A stretch of DNA of 64,000 nt from Symsagittifera roscoffensis (GCF_963678635.1 NC_087065.1:78848119-78912118), one strand, 5' to 3'; counted from the first letter of the stretch, positions 52,801 through 64,000 are shown. Notes: generated by a model not told the origin, from the letters alone. Program-made: numbers and translations.

Positions 52801-55800
52801 TGATAGCGTCAATGCGCTTTGTTGCAGACAAAAATATCAAAGTTAAATAAGGAGAATTGTTTGTCTAAATCGAAGTTAGTATTCACTTCATAAAATATTA
52901 CAAAAGCTTAAGTGTAATGAACTTCGGTTAAAAAATTTTTTTCTCCGAAAAAACTTAAATTTTACTGTCTGATACTAAGCATAGTATTTTTTTGCTGACA
53001 GGGAATACTTTAAATACGAAATTATACGATGATTTAATTGCTCAGAACTTGGTAACTGGCTTTCTCCTTAAGCAATCTAATTTTGTGAACATTGTTTTTT
53101 CTTGAGCTTCAATATAGAACCATATATGTGTTTATCAGAGCTGTCAGGGCCGGAAAAAGTCAATGGGCGTACATTCGGACAATAAAAACGTCCTTTCAAG
53201 AGGAAAGTTTTTTTGAAATGGCTCAAAAACCACCAAATTACTCGATTTCTTCCTGAAAACCCGTTTTCTGATCATTGTTTCCCATCTGTATCTCTATAAA
53301 GGTCCTTTTTTGAGTTTATTGTTAATCTGAGACCATGATAGCGTCAATGAGCTTTGTTGCAGACAAAAATATCAAAGTTATATAAGGAAAATTGTTTGTC
53401 TAAATCGAAGTTAGTATTCACTTCATAAAATATTAAAAAAGCTTAAGTGTAATGAACTTCGGTTAAAAAATTTTTTTCTCCGAAAAAACTTAAATTTTAC
53501 TGTCTGATACTAAGCATAGTATTTTTGTGCTGACAGGGAATACTTTAAATACGAAATTATACGATGATTTAATTGCTCAGAACTTGGTAACTGGCTTTCT
53601 CCTTAAGCAATCTAATTTTGTGAACATTGTTTTTTCTTGAGCTTCAATATAGAACCATATATGTGTTTATCAGAGCTGTCAGGGCCGGAAAAAGTCAATG
53701 GGCGTACATTCGGACAATAAAAACGTCCTTTCAAGAGGAAAGTTTTTTTGAAATGGCTCAAAAACCACCAAATTACTCGATTTCTTCCTGAAAACCCGTT
53801 TTCTGATCATTGTTTCCCATCTGTATCTCTATATAGGTCCTTTTTTGAGTTTATTGTTAATCTGAGACCATGATAGCGTCAATGATCTTTGTTGCAGACA
53901 AAAATATCAAAGTTAAATAAGGAGAATTGTTTGTCTAAATCGAAGTTAGTATTCACTTCATAAAATATTACAAAAGCTTAAGTGTAATGAACTTCGGTTA
54001 AAAAATTTTTTTCTCCGATAAAACTTAAATTTTACCGTCTCATACTAAGCATAGTAATTTTGTGCCGACAGGGAATACTTTAAATACGAAATTATACGAT
54101 CATTTAATTGCTCAGAACTTAGTAACTGGCTTTCTCCTTAAGCAACCTAATTTTGTGAACATTGTTTTTTCTTGAGCTTCAATATAGAACCATATATGTG
54201 TTTATCAGAGCTGTCAGGGCCGGAAAAAGTCAATGGGCGTACATTCGGACAATAAAAACGTCCTTTCAAGAGGAAAGTTTTTTTGAAATGGCTCAAAAAC
54301 CACCAAATTACTCGATTTCTTCCTGAAAACCCGTTTTCTGATCATTTTTTCCCATCTGTATCTCTATATAGGTCCTTTTTTGAGTTTATTGGTAATCTGA
54401 GACCATGATAGCGTCAATGAGCTTTGTTGCAGACAAAAATATCAAAGTTATATAAGGAAAATTGTTTGTCTAAATCGAAGTTAGTATTCACTTCATAAAA
54501 TATTAAAAAAGCTTAAGTGTAATGAACTTCGGTTAAAAAATTTTTTTCTCCGAAAAAACTTAAATTTTACTGTCTGATACTAAGCATAGTATTTTTGTGC
54601 TGACAGGGAATACTTTAAATACGAAATTATACGATGATTTAATTGCTCAGAACTTGGTAACTGGCTTTCTCCTTAAGCAATCTAATTTTGTGAACATTGT
54701 TTTTTCTTGAGCTTCAATATAGAACCATATATGTGTTTATCAGAGCTGTCAGGGCCGGAAAAAGTCAATGGGCGTACATTCGGACAATAAAAACGTCCTT
54801 TCAAGAGGAAAGTTTTTTTGAAATGGCTCAAAAACCACCAAATTACTCGATTTCTTCCTGAAAACCCGTTTTCTGATCATTGTTTCCCATCTGTATCTCT
54901 ATATAGGTCCTTTTTTGAGTTTATTGTTAATCTGAGACCATGATAGCGTCAATGATATTTGTTGCAGACAAAAATATCAAAGTTAAATAAGGAGAATTGT
55001 TTGTCTAAATCGAAGTTAGTATTCACTTCATAAAATATTACAAAAGCTTAAGTGTAATGAACTTCGGTTAAAAAATTTTTTTCTCCGATAAAACTTAAAT
55101 TTTACCGTCTCATACTAAGCATAGTAATTTTGTGCCGACAGGGAATACTTTAAATACGAAATTATACGATCATTTAATTGCTCAGAACTTAGTAACTGGC
55201 TTTCTCCTTAAGCAACCTAATTTTGTGAACATTGTTTTTTCTTGAGCTTCAATATAGAACCACATATGTGTTTATCAGAGCTGTCAGGGCCGGAAAGAGT
55301 CAATGAGCGTACATTCGGACAATAAAAACGTCATTTTAAGAGAAAAGTGTTTTTGAAATGGCTCAAAAACCACCAAATTACTCGATTTCTTCCTAAAAAC
55401 CCGTTTTCTGATCAATTTTTTTTCCTCTGGGTCTACATATAGGTCCTTTTTTGAGTTTATTGGTAATCTGAGACCAAAATAGCGTCACTGAACTTCGTTG
55501 CAGACAGAAATATCAAAGTTATATAGGGAAAATTGTTTGTCTAAATCGAAGTTAGTATTCACTTTATAAAATACTAAAAAACCACAAGTGTAGTGAACTT
55601 CGGTTAAAAAATTTTTTTCTCCCATAAAACTCAAATTTTACTGGCTGATACTAAGCATAGTATTTTTTTTTCCGACAGGGAGTACTTTAAATACGATTTT
55701 ATACGATGATTTAATTGCTCAGAACTTGCTATATGGCTTTCTCCTTAAGAAACCTAATTTTAAGAACATCGTTTTTTTTGAGCTTCAATGTAGAACCATA

Positions 55801-56071
55801 TATGTGATTATCAGATTTGCCAGGGCTAGAAAGAGCAGTTGAGCGTATATTGGGACAATAACAACGTCAATTCAGGAGGAAAATTGTTTTGAAATGGCTC
55901 AAAAATCATCAAATTACCCGATTTCTTCTTAAAAACCCATTTTCTGATCAGCTTTTTTTCCTCTGGATCTCTGTTTATTCCCTTTTTTGAATTTATCGGT
56001 AATCTGAGACCAAAATAGCGTCAAAAAGTTTGTGTGTGCTGAACAGGGAACATTTTAAATACAAAATTTTA
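49870..56071 (+). repeat. ~535-bp satellite array in alpha2 (12 units)
   Basis: Landmarks at 49877, 50412, 50947, 51482, 52017, 52552, 53087, 53622, 54157, 54692, 55227 and 55764: ten consecutive intervals of exactly 535, then 537. Inner units are almost identical and differ in a few diagnostic bases (GATCATTTTTTCCC versus GATCATTGTTTCCC; CTGACAGG versus CCGACAGG), suggesting higher-order amplification. Confidence 0.97.
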
Positions 56072-57586
56072 CGATGATAGTGGATTGGAAAAATGAAATA
56101 TTCAAAAACATCACATAAACCGTAAAACTCGCATTTGACCCAAGTTCAAATTTGAGCTGTTTAGCAGAATTGAAAATTATTATCATTAGCATTCCTGAAG
56201 AGCTCTAACAAAGTATGAGGCAGATATAGACTGACTTTTTCTGGTTCAAAACGCTAACTATCTAACCCTAGGGAAAAACCTAACCCTAATTTCAATTTTA
56301 CTCTTAAAAAATGTAATTCGAGATTAAGATCAGACTTTCCTTCAGCTTTAAGTTTTGGTCACAATTTTTGTATATTCTACTACTTAATAAGTAACATTCG
56401 ACCTCAATTGTGCCAAGTTGGCCGTTAAACTCGAAAAAAAGGGTGTTTCCAATGATTTTAAAAGTTTTGAAAGCGTTTTTCCTAAAAATCAGTTTTCGTG
56501 AAATATAGGCATTTTTACCCAATTTTTCGGAAGACTGTCATCATGAGCGCTACTAGGGCTGAATACCCAACTTGTGTAGAGCTCTCATGCTCAATTTTGT
56601 GCATGTGATCCAATTGGGTGCAAAGAAATCATCAATTGGGCCAAATATCGAGTTAGCCCTAACATTTGCGTTTGGCCCAAGTGAAAATTTGAGCTGCTTA
56701 GCAGAATTGAAAAATAACATATTTAGCATTCCCGGATAGCTCTGAGAAAGTCGGATGCAGATATAGACTTAGTTTTTCTGGTTCAAAACGCTAAATATCT
56801 AACCCTAGGGTAAAACCTAACCCTAATTTCGAGTTTTATACTCAAAAAACGACTTTTTCAGGGATTTTTTTTTTCAAAAATTCAATGAGCGTTTTTTTCA
56901 TCCAAAAACTGTTCTGATGCAAAAAACAACATGCGCATCGTGTTCTACGTTCAAAATTGGGTATAGGGAGCTATTTTAACAAATATGTTTATTGTGAACT
57001 TTTCTGATGTGTTATTGACTAGTTCCGAGTCGGGTTGTCAGAGTTACTACACTTCACTGGAGATTTTTTGGTTAGGGTTAGAAAAGTTTTCGGAAAATTT
57101 TTTAAAGCATTCTATCGGTAAGTTCAGCCCAAATAATGACCAGCACCATCGAGTTTTTGAAAATCGGACTGTTTTTCGTTGAGAAATGATTTTTTCAAAA
57201 ATTGGACCCTAACCCTAAAACTTCTGCTAGCCCTAACTTTGGTTTTTCTCTCATAACTTTTTAAATACTTTTTCAAATCTTAAAAGCGACATATGGCTGG
57301 AAAGAACGTGGTCAGGAGATGTCAAATAAGCCCACAAACATGTCTTTGCAACAATTTGGTGAAAATTACGGCTAACCCCAAAATCGTCAAAAAACGACTT
57401 TTTCTAGCCCTAAATTTTGTAAAATGTGTTTTTTTGCAATTTTTTGGTGGGCCTGAGGTCCCAATGACCAATAAAGCTTATAAACCAAGTTTCAGTCTTT
57501 TCTGACCATGGGAACACAGTTTTTTAGGCTAGCCCCAAAAAAGTTTGGGACAGCTTGGGCCACTGTCAGAAAACGACTTGGGTAGG
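56072..57586 (+). other. Alpha2 right domain
   Basis: Matches 15531-17040 nearly base for base, including the 536-offset duplication, the tag site (56841-56863), the conserved block near 57031 and the right TIR, here without the mismatch seen in alpha1. The ORFs of 65-72 residues are carried along passively. Confidence 0.75.
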
Positions 57587-58733
57587 GTTAGGGTTAGGGT
57601 TAGGGTTAGGGTTAGGGTTAGGGTTAGGGTTAGGGTTAGGGTTAGGGTTAGGGTTAGGGTTAGGGTTAGGGTTAGGGTTAGGGTTAGGGTTAGGGTTAGG
57701 GTTAGGGTTAGGGTTAGGGTTAGGGTTAGGGTTAGGGTTAGGGTTAGGGTTAGGGTTAGGGTTAGGGTTAGGGTTAGGGTTAGGGTTAGGGTTAGGGTTA
57801 GGGTTAGGGTTAGGGTTAGGGTTAGGGTTAGGGTTAGGGTTAGGGTTAGGGTTAGGGTTAGGGTTAGGGTTAGGGTTAGGGTTAGGGTTAGGGTTAGGGT
57901 TAGGGTTAGGGTTAGGGTTAGGGTTAGGGTTAGGGTTAGGGTTAGGGTTAGGGTTAGGGTTAGGGTTAGGGTTAGGGTTAGGGTTAGGGTTAGGGTTAGG
58001 GTTAGGGTTAGGGTTAGGGTTAGGGTTAGGGTTAGGGTTAGGGTTAGGGTTAGGGTTAGGGTTAGGGTTAGGGTTAGGGTTAGGGTTAGGGTTAGGGTTA
58101 GGGTTAGGGTTAGGGTTAGGGTTAGGGTTAGGGTTAGGGTTAGGGTTAGGGTTAGGGTTAGGGTTAGGGTTAGGGTTAGGGTTAGGGTTAGGGTTAGGGT
58201 TAGGGTTAGGGTTAGGGTTAGGGTTAGGGTTAGGGTTAGGGTTAGGGTTAGGGTTAGGGTTAGGGTTAGGGTTAGGGTTAGGGTTAGGGTTAGGGTTAGG
58301 GTTAGGGTTAGGGTTAGGGTTAGGGTTAGGGTTAGGGTTAGGGTTAGGGTTAGGGTTAGGGTTAGGGTTAGGGTTAGGGTTAGGGTTAGGGTTAGGGTTA
58401 GGGTTAGGGTTAGGGTTAGGGTTAGGGTTAGGGTTAGGGTTAGGGTTAGGGTTAGGGTTAGGGTTAGGGTTAGGGTTAGGGTTAGGGTTAGGGTTAGGGT
58501 TAGGGTTAGGGTTAGGGTTAGGGTTAGGGTTAGGGTTAGGGTTAGGGTTAGGGTTAGGGTTAGGGTTAGGGTTAGGGTTAGGGTTAGGGTTAGGGTTAGG
58601 GTTAGGGTTAGGGTTAGGGTTAGGGTTAGGGTTAGGGTTAGGGTTAGGGTTAGGGTTAGGGTTAGGGTTAGGGTTAGGGTTAGGGTTAGGGTTAGGGTTA
58701 GGGTTAGGGTTAGGGTTAGGGTTAGGGTTAGGG
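57587..58733 (+). repeat. Interstitial TTAGGG array A6
   Basis: About 191 perfect units, G-rich strand on +. The edges are the same as those of A2 (alpha right end, beta left end), but the array is ~400 bases longer. Confidence 0.99.
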
Positions 58734-59282
58734 CCTTAGCCATGTCACATTTGGACCAGGGGGAATTTCCAAATGTGACATGAGCCGGGCCAGTTTCCTG
58801 GTCCAAATGTGACATGTCTAAATGTGACATGGATTTTCCTGGTCTAAATGTGACCCCAAATGTGACATGGGGTTGAGAGGGTTAGGAATTTGTCCAAATG
58901 TGACATGGACCAAAAAAACCTCCAAATTGGGCAGAAATCGGCCCAATCTAGCCCTAAAACCTTGAAACTAACATAAAAGGCTGAAAATATACCAAACCAG
59001 TTTTGACCGACCACTTTGATGTTTTTTCGGCTAAAATATGGGCCAAAATGACTAAAGACTGACAAAATTGGCTCTAGCCCTAAAAATCTCAAAAACTGAC
59101 TTCTAAACCCAAAAATCCCAAAAAGTGACCGAAATATACAAAAAACAATGAGATTGACCCTAAAACGCAGAATATACCCAGAAAACCCAGAAAACACTTG
59201 AAAAAGACCTAGAATTCTCCAAAAGTGACTAAAAACTGACAAAATTGGCTCTAGCCCTAAAAATCTCAAAAATAGACTTCTA
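58734..59282 (+). repeat. Beta2 left terminus, tag cluster and truncated left arm
   Basis: Matches 17786 to about 18343, with a local difference after the fifth tag (GGGGTTGAGAGGGTTAGG in place of the longer beta1 spacer). It breaks off at GACTTCTAG, where the inverted segment starts. The 178-residue minus-strand ORF spanning this junction is a chimera of two noncoding sequences. Confidence 0.85.
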
Positions 59283-61636
59283 GAGTTTGAGTTTGCACTT
59301 ATCATCTTCAATTTGTTTTTCTTCAAATCTTTTTGGCTTCCTATGGACCTTATAGTAAAGTGTGCTACTTGTTCAGACAATTAAATCAAACTTCTATGGG
59401 AAAAAAAATTTTGTAAAGCGGACATACATAAAAAAAAGAAGCTTTTAAGAATTTTTTTTTTCTTTTCTTTCGACACTTTTGGTCACCTAAGTGATTTTTG
59501 AGCCATTCCAAAAAAACTTTCCTCTTAAAACGACGTTGTTATTGTCTGAATGTACGCTCAATGACTCTTCCCGGCCCTGACAAGTCTGGTAGGAACATAT
59601 ATGGTTCTGTATTGAAGCTCAAACAATAACAATTTTCATAAATTAAAATTTCTTAAGGAGAAAGCCATTTACCAAGTTCTGAGCAAATAAATCATCGTTT
59701 AATTTCGTGTTTAAAGTAATCCCTGTCGACAAAAAAATTATCCTAATAGTATCAGACAGTAAAATGAAAGTTTTATGAGAGAAAAAAAAATGTTTAACCA
59801 AAGTTATCATTACACTTGATTTTTTTCAATTTAAAAAGTGAGTACTAACTTCAATTTAGATAAACAATTTTCCCTACATATTTTGATATTTTTGTCTGCA
59901 ACGACGCTCATTGACGCTATTGTGGTCTCAGATTACCAAGTAACTAAAAAAAAAGACCTATATACAGATCCAGAGGAAGAAAACTGATCAAAAATTGGGT
60001 TTTTAAGAAGGAATCGAGTAATTTTGTGATTTTTGAGCCATTCCAAAAAAATTTTTCTCTTAAAACGACGTTGTTATTGTCGGAATGTACGCTCAATAAC
60101 TTTTCCCGACCCTGGCAAGTCTGATAAACACATATATGGTTCTATAATGAAGCTCAAACAAAAACACTTTTCATAAATTTAGGTTTCTTAAGGAGAAAGC
60201 CATTTACCAAGTTCTGAGCAAATAAATCATCGTTTAATTTCGTGTTTAAAGTCATCCCTGTCGACAAAAAAGTTATCCTAATAGTATCAGACAGTAAAAT
60301 GAAAGTTTTATGAGAGAAAAAAAATGTTTCACCAAAGTTCATTACACTTGATTTTTTTTAATTTATAGAGTGAATACTAACTTCGATTTAGATAAACAAT
60401 TTACCCTATATAACTTTGATATTTTTGTCTGCAACGAAGCTCATTGACGCTATTGTGGTCTCAGATTACCAATAAACTCAAAAAAAGACTTATATTGAGA
60501 TCCAGAGGAAGAAAACTGATCAAAAAATCGGTTTTTAAGAAGAAATCGAGTAATTTTGTGATTTTTGAGCCATTCGAATAAAACTTTCCTGTTAAAACGA
60601 CGTTGTTATTGTCTGAATGTACGCTCAATGACTGTTCTTGGCCCTGACCAGTCTCATAAGGACATATATGGTTCTATATTGAAGCTCAAACAAAAACAAT
60701 TTTCATAAATTTAGGTTTCTTAAGGAGAAAGCCATTTACCAAGTTCTGAGCAAATAAATCATCGTTTAATTTCGTGTTTAAAGTAATCCCTGTCGACAAA
60801 AAAGTTATCTCAATAGTATCAGACAGTAAAATGAAAGTTTTATGAGAGAAAAAAAATGTTTAACCAAAGTTCATTACACTCGATTTTTTTTAATTTAAAA
60901 AATGAATACTAACTTCAATTTAGATAAACAATTTTCCTTACATAACTTTGATATTTTTGTCTGCAACGAAGCTCATTGACGCTATTGTGGTCTCAGATTA
61001 CCAATAAACTCAAAAAAAGACCTATATACAGATCCAGAGGAAGAAAACTGATTAAAAATTGGGTTTTTAAGAAGGAATCGAGTAATTTTGTGACTTTTGA
61101 GCCATTCCAAAAAAATTTTCCTCTTAAAACGACGTTGTTATTGTCTGAATGTACGCTCAATAACTTTTCCTGACCCTGGCAAGTCTGATAAGCACATATA
61201 TGGTTCTATATTGAAGCTCAAACAAAAACAATTTTCATAAATTTAGGTTTCTTAAGGAGAAAGCCATTTACCAAGTTCTGAGCAAATAAATCATCGTTTA
61301 ATTTCGTATATAAAGTGTTCCCTGTCGGCACAAAAACACTATGCTTAGTATGAGACAGTAAAATGAAAGTCTTATGAGAGAAAAAAAAAATGTTTAACCA
61401 AAGTTCATTACACTTGTTTTTTTTAAATTTATAAAGTGAATACTAACTTCGATTTAGATAAACATTTTTTGTTATTTAACTTTGATATTTTTTTCTGCAA
61501 CGAAGCTCATTGACGCTATTGTGGTCTCAAAATACCAATAAACTAAAAAAAAGACCTATATAGAGATCCAGAGGAAGAAAACTGATCAAAAAATCGGTTT
61601 ATAAGAAGAAATCGAGTAATTTTGTGATTTTTGAGC
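59283..61636 (-). repeat. Inverted beta segment (partial right domain and about 4 satellite units)
   Basis: Reverse complement of 26236 down to 23882 of beta1 (coordinates sum to 85519). The first ~210 bases are right-domain sequence; the rest is the ~535-bp satellite on the minus strand. Both edges are abrupt. Confidence 0.92.
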
Positions 61637-62702
61637 AGAATTAAAAGCCCGTAAAATGACCAAAAATTTTTTTTAAACTAAAAACTGATAGCTTGGACAT
61701 CAAAACAATCCATTAGGGAGCTCGCATGCAAATTTTCAATGAAAAAAGACCGATTAAAAAAAATTTATCAAAAAATGAGCCTAGGAAGCTCTTAACCCCA
61801 AAAACTTGCTCTGACTCAATTCCTGATTTATCAATATGAACTGATCAAAAATTAATGAATGATATATCACTGGAAAGGTATTCCTTGAGGCTTTCCAGGG
61901 GTCTCTTTGAATTGCCAGTTAAAAAGTCGCTTATATCTAACCCTAAGCAAAAACCTAACCCTAATTTTGAGAATTCTGGTCCAAATGTGACATTTCTAGG
62001 GCATTTTTTTTAAAACGTCCAATTGACCCTAAAAACATCATCAAATCACAAAATTAACGTCACGAGCGTGTTCCTTGAGCCAAAATAGGTCTAGGGAGCC
62101 TTTTTATCTCAAAGATTGAAATCTGCTTAATCTCAACCTAAATCACTTCTACCAATGTCGGGTTGTCACTGTTACTACACCTGAGTGCAGATATTTTGGA
62201 TAGGTTTGGAAAGTTAACCCTAAAATTTTTTATTGCACATGGCTTGATTTGTTGGCCCGAGAAACCACCAGAAATACCTTTTTTTTCAATTTCTGACCAT
62301 TTTTCATTAAAATACAGCTTTTTTACCAAATCGGATCCGACCAAAAAAACGAAAGTTAGGGTTAAGCTCATAACTCAACCAAAACTTAATTTTATGAAAA
62401 TATTTTGAGTTCGTTAGACAGATCGTAGGCAGAGGTTTCCAGAACACTAAAAAAAGTCCAAAAAATCGGATTTTAAAGCTATTTTTGAGCAACGCAAAAA
62501 TTGATCTAAATGTGACATTTGCTTAACCCCAACTTTTTAAAATGCATTTTTTTGATTTTTTTTTCAAGTCCCGGGTCCCTTCTCACCTCCTAACCCCAAA
62601 TATCGAAGTTTGGAAGCTCTACGGGAATGGGAAGGCCTTTGAGCCGAGGGTTTTACAAATTGCTGAGCCGCCAAACAGGCCTGGTCCAAATGTGACATTT
62701 TT
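61637..62702 (+). other. Beta2 right domain (5'-truncated)
   Basis: Starts at AGAATTAAAAGCCCG, inside the beta right domain. It has the C-rich motif (61933-61968), the tag site (61977-62002), the conserved block (62157-62176) and the internalised end tag near 62682 leading into satellite. Diagnostic bases match the terminal beta1 copy up to the last tag (GACCAAAAA; GAAAATATTTT), then the internal copy (GACATTTTTGG), so it is a mosaic. Confidence 0.8.
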
Positions 62703-64000
62703 GGTAACTGGCTTTCTCCTTAAGAAACCTATTTTTATGAACATTGTTTTTGTTTGCGCTTGAATATAGAACCATATATGTGTTTATCAGACTTGTCAGG
62801 GCCGGGAAGAGTCATTGAGCGTACATTCAGACAATAACAACGTCGTTTTAACAGGAAAGTTTTATTGGAATGGCTCAAAAATCACAAAATTACTCGATTT
62901 CTTCTTGAAAACCCATTTTTTGATCAGTTTTCTTCCTCTGGATCTCTATATAGGTCTTTTTTTGAGTTTATTGGCAATATGAGACCACAATAGTGTCAGT
63001 GAGTTTCGTTGCAGACAAAATTATCAAAGTTATATAGGGGAAAATTGTTCCTAACCCTTAAGAAACCTAAATTTATGAAAAGTGTTTTTGTTTGAGCTTC
63101 AATATGGAACCATATATGTGCTTATCAGACTTGCCAGGGTCGGGAAAAGTCATTGAGCGTACATTCAGACAATAACAACGTCGTTTTAAGAGGAAAGTTT
63201 TTTTGGAATGGCTCAAAAATCACAAAATTACTCGATTTCTTCTTATAAACCGATTTTTTGATCAGTTTTCTTCCTCTGGATCTCTATATAGGTCTTTTTT
63301 TTTTAGTTTATTGGTATTTTGAGACCACAATAGCGTCAATGAGCTTCGTTGCAGAAAAAAATATCAAAGTTAAATAACAAAAAATGTTTATCTAAATCGA
63401 AGTTAGTATTCACTTTATAAATTTAAAAAAAACAAGTGTAATGAACTTTGGTTAAACATTTTTTTTTCTCTCATAAGACTTTCATTTTACTGTCTCATAC
63501 TAAGCATAGTGTTTTTGTGCCGACAGGGAACACTTTATATACGAAATTAAACGATGATTTATTTGCTCAGAACTTGGTAAATGGCTTTCTCCTTAAGAAA
63601 CCTAAATTTATGAAAATTGTTTTTGTTTGAGCTTCAATATAGAACCATATATGTGCTTATCAGACTTGCCAGGGTCAGGAAAAGTCATTGAGCGTACATT
63701 CAGACAATAACAACGTCGTTTTAAGAGGAAAATTTTTTTGGAATGGCTCAAAAATCACAAAATTACTCGATTCCTTCTTAAAAACCCAATTTTTAATCAG
63801 TTTTCTTCCTCTGGATCTGTATATAGGTCTTTTTTTGAGTTTATTGGTAATCTGAGACCACAATAGCGTCAATGAGCTTCGTTGCAGACAAAAATATCAA
63901 AGTTATGTAAGGAAAATTGTTTATCTAAATTGAAGTTAGTATTCATTTTTTAAATTAAAAAAAATCGAGTGTAATGAACTTTGGTTAAACATTTTTTTTC
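62703..64000 (+). repeat. ~535-bp satellite array in beta2 (partial)
   Basis: Near-identical to 23374-24671 of beta1, including the unit with the ~200-base deletion near 63050. It continues past the window end. Confidence 0.93.

Larger units (their letters stand above)
48921..57586 (+). mobile_element. Alpha2: second copy of the alpha unit, expanded
   Basis: This 8666-bp unit has perfect 21-bp TIRs at 48921-48941 and 57566-57586. The left ~950 and right ~1500 bases are nearly identical to alpha1; the length difference comes almost wholly from the satellite array (12 units versus 7). It is again flanked by TTAGGG on both sides and again followed by a beta unit. No protein gene. Confidence 0.78.
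58734..64000 (+). mobile_element. Beta2: second beta unit, rearranged and cut by the window end
   Basis: It begins with the beta left terminus (hairpin 58741-58754 with 58769-58782, then the tag cluster) and one left-arm repeat to 59282. It then jumps into an inverted segment (59283-61636), a right domain (61637-62702) and satellites to the window end. From 61637 onward it follows beta1 at offset 39329. The right end is outside the window. Confidence 0.72.

Noticed and set aside
57587-58733. A functional chromosome-terminal telomere
   Set aside because: All six arrays are followed by kilobases of other sequence; none is at the window edge.
11057-58733. TRAS/SART-type telomeric LINEs or Penelope-like Athena elements
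   Set aside because: No RT or endonuclease frame, no poly-A end orientation, and paired terminal inverted repeats are present.
58844-59380. 178-residue minus-strand ORF at the beta2 inversion
   Set aside because: It crosses the junction at 59283 and fuses two unrelated noncoding stretches, one of which gives a separate ORF at 21814 and 26140.
10145-64000. Telomere-integrated herpesvirus-like sequence
   Set aside because: No viral gene or long coding region is present; only the association with TTAGGG is similar.

Overview
This is eukaryotic subtelomeric DNA from a species whose telomere repeat is TTAGGG. An animal is most likely, given the vertebrate-type telomere hexamer and a Ty3/gypsy-like retrotransposon with an SGNH-hydrolase ORF; a fungus or another eukaryote is not excluded, and I cannot name the species. 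There is no sign of a bacterial genome, an operon or a CRISPR array.

Layout. Positions 1-10144 hold a moderately GC, degraded LTR-retrotransposon copy on the + strand: protease/RT/RNase H, then integrase, then a pseudo-macro-like tail, a noncoding gap, and a two-frame ORF with a coiled coil and two SGNH-like domains. It is cut off directly at a TTAGGG array. From there to 64000 I see no convincing protein gene. Six nearly pure TTAGGG arrays (10145-11056, 17041-17785, 27704-32452, 38619-39549, 46720-48920, 57587-58733), all with the G-rich strand on +, alternate with AT-rich noncoding units of about 6-10 kb.

The units are the main discovery. Each complete unit lies between two TTAGGG arrays and has terminal inverted repeats (TIRs). 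There are four families, which I call alpha (11057-17040 and 48921-57586), beta (17786-27703 and 58734-end), gamma (32453-38618) and delta (39550-46718). Each family has its own 10-16 base tag: CAGAAAACGACTT (alpha), CCAAATGTGACATG (beta), CAAAAACGCACC (gamma), CAGAAAGTGACTC (delta). The tag forms the TIR, makes a hairpin at the left end, is repeated through the left subterminal region and recurs inside the right domain. All families share one plan: TTAGGG array, CCTA-like end, tag hairpin and tag cluster, family-specific short tandem repeats (165-355 bp period), an array of a common ~535-bp satellite, a right domain, the TIR, and the next TTAGGG array. At one homologous place in the right domain all four families carry their own tag just before a conserved AGGG(C). 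The tag therefore seems to have been swapped throughout a shared scaffold, as expected of a recognition site co-evolving with a DNA-binding protein. No transposase or other trans factor is encoded here.

Later rearrangement is visible: a 4.33-kb tandem duplication in beta1, a 2.35-kb inversion in beta2, a ~450-bp inverted repeat in gamma, satellite expansion from 7 to 12 units between alpha1 and alpha2, and a repeated array-alpha-array-beta order. Boundaries of noncoding modules are by eye and good to roughly 10-50 bases; TIR, tag and array coordinates were read directly.
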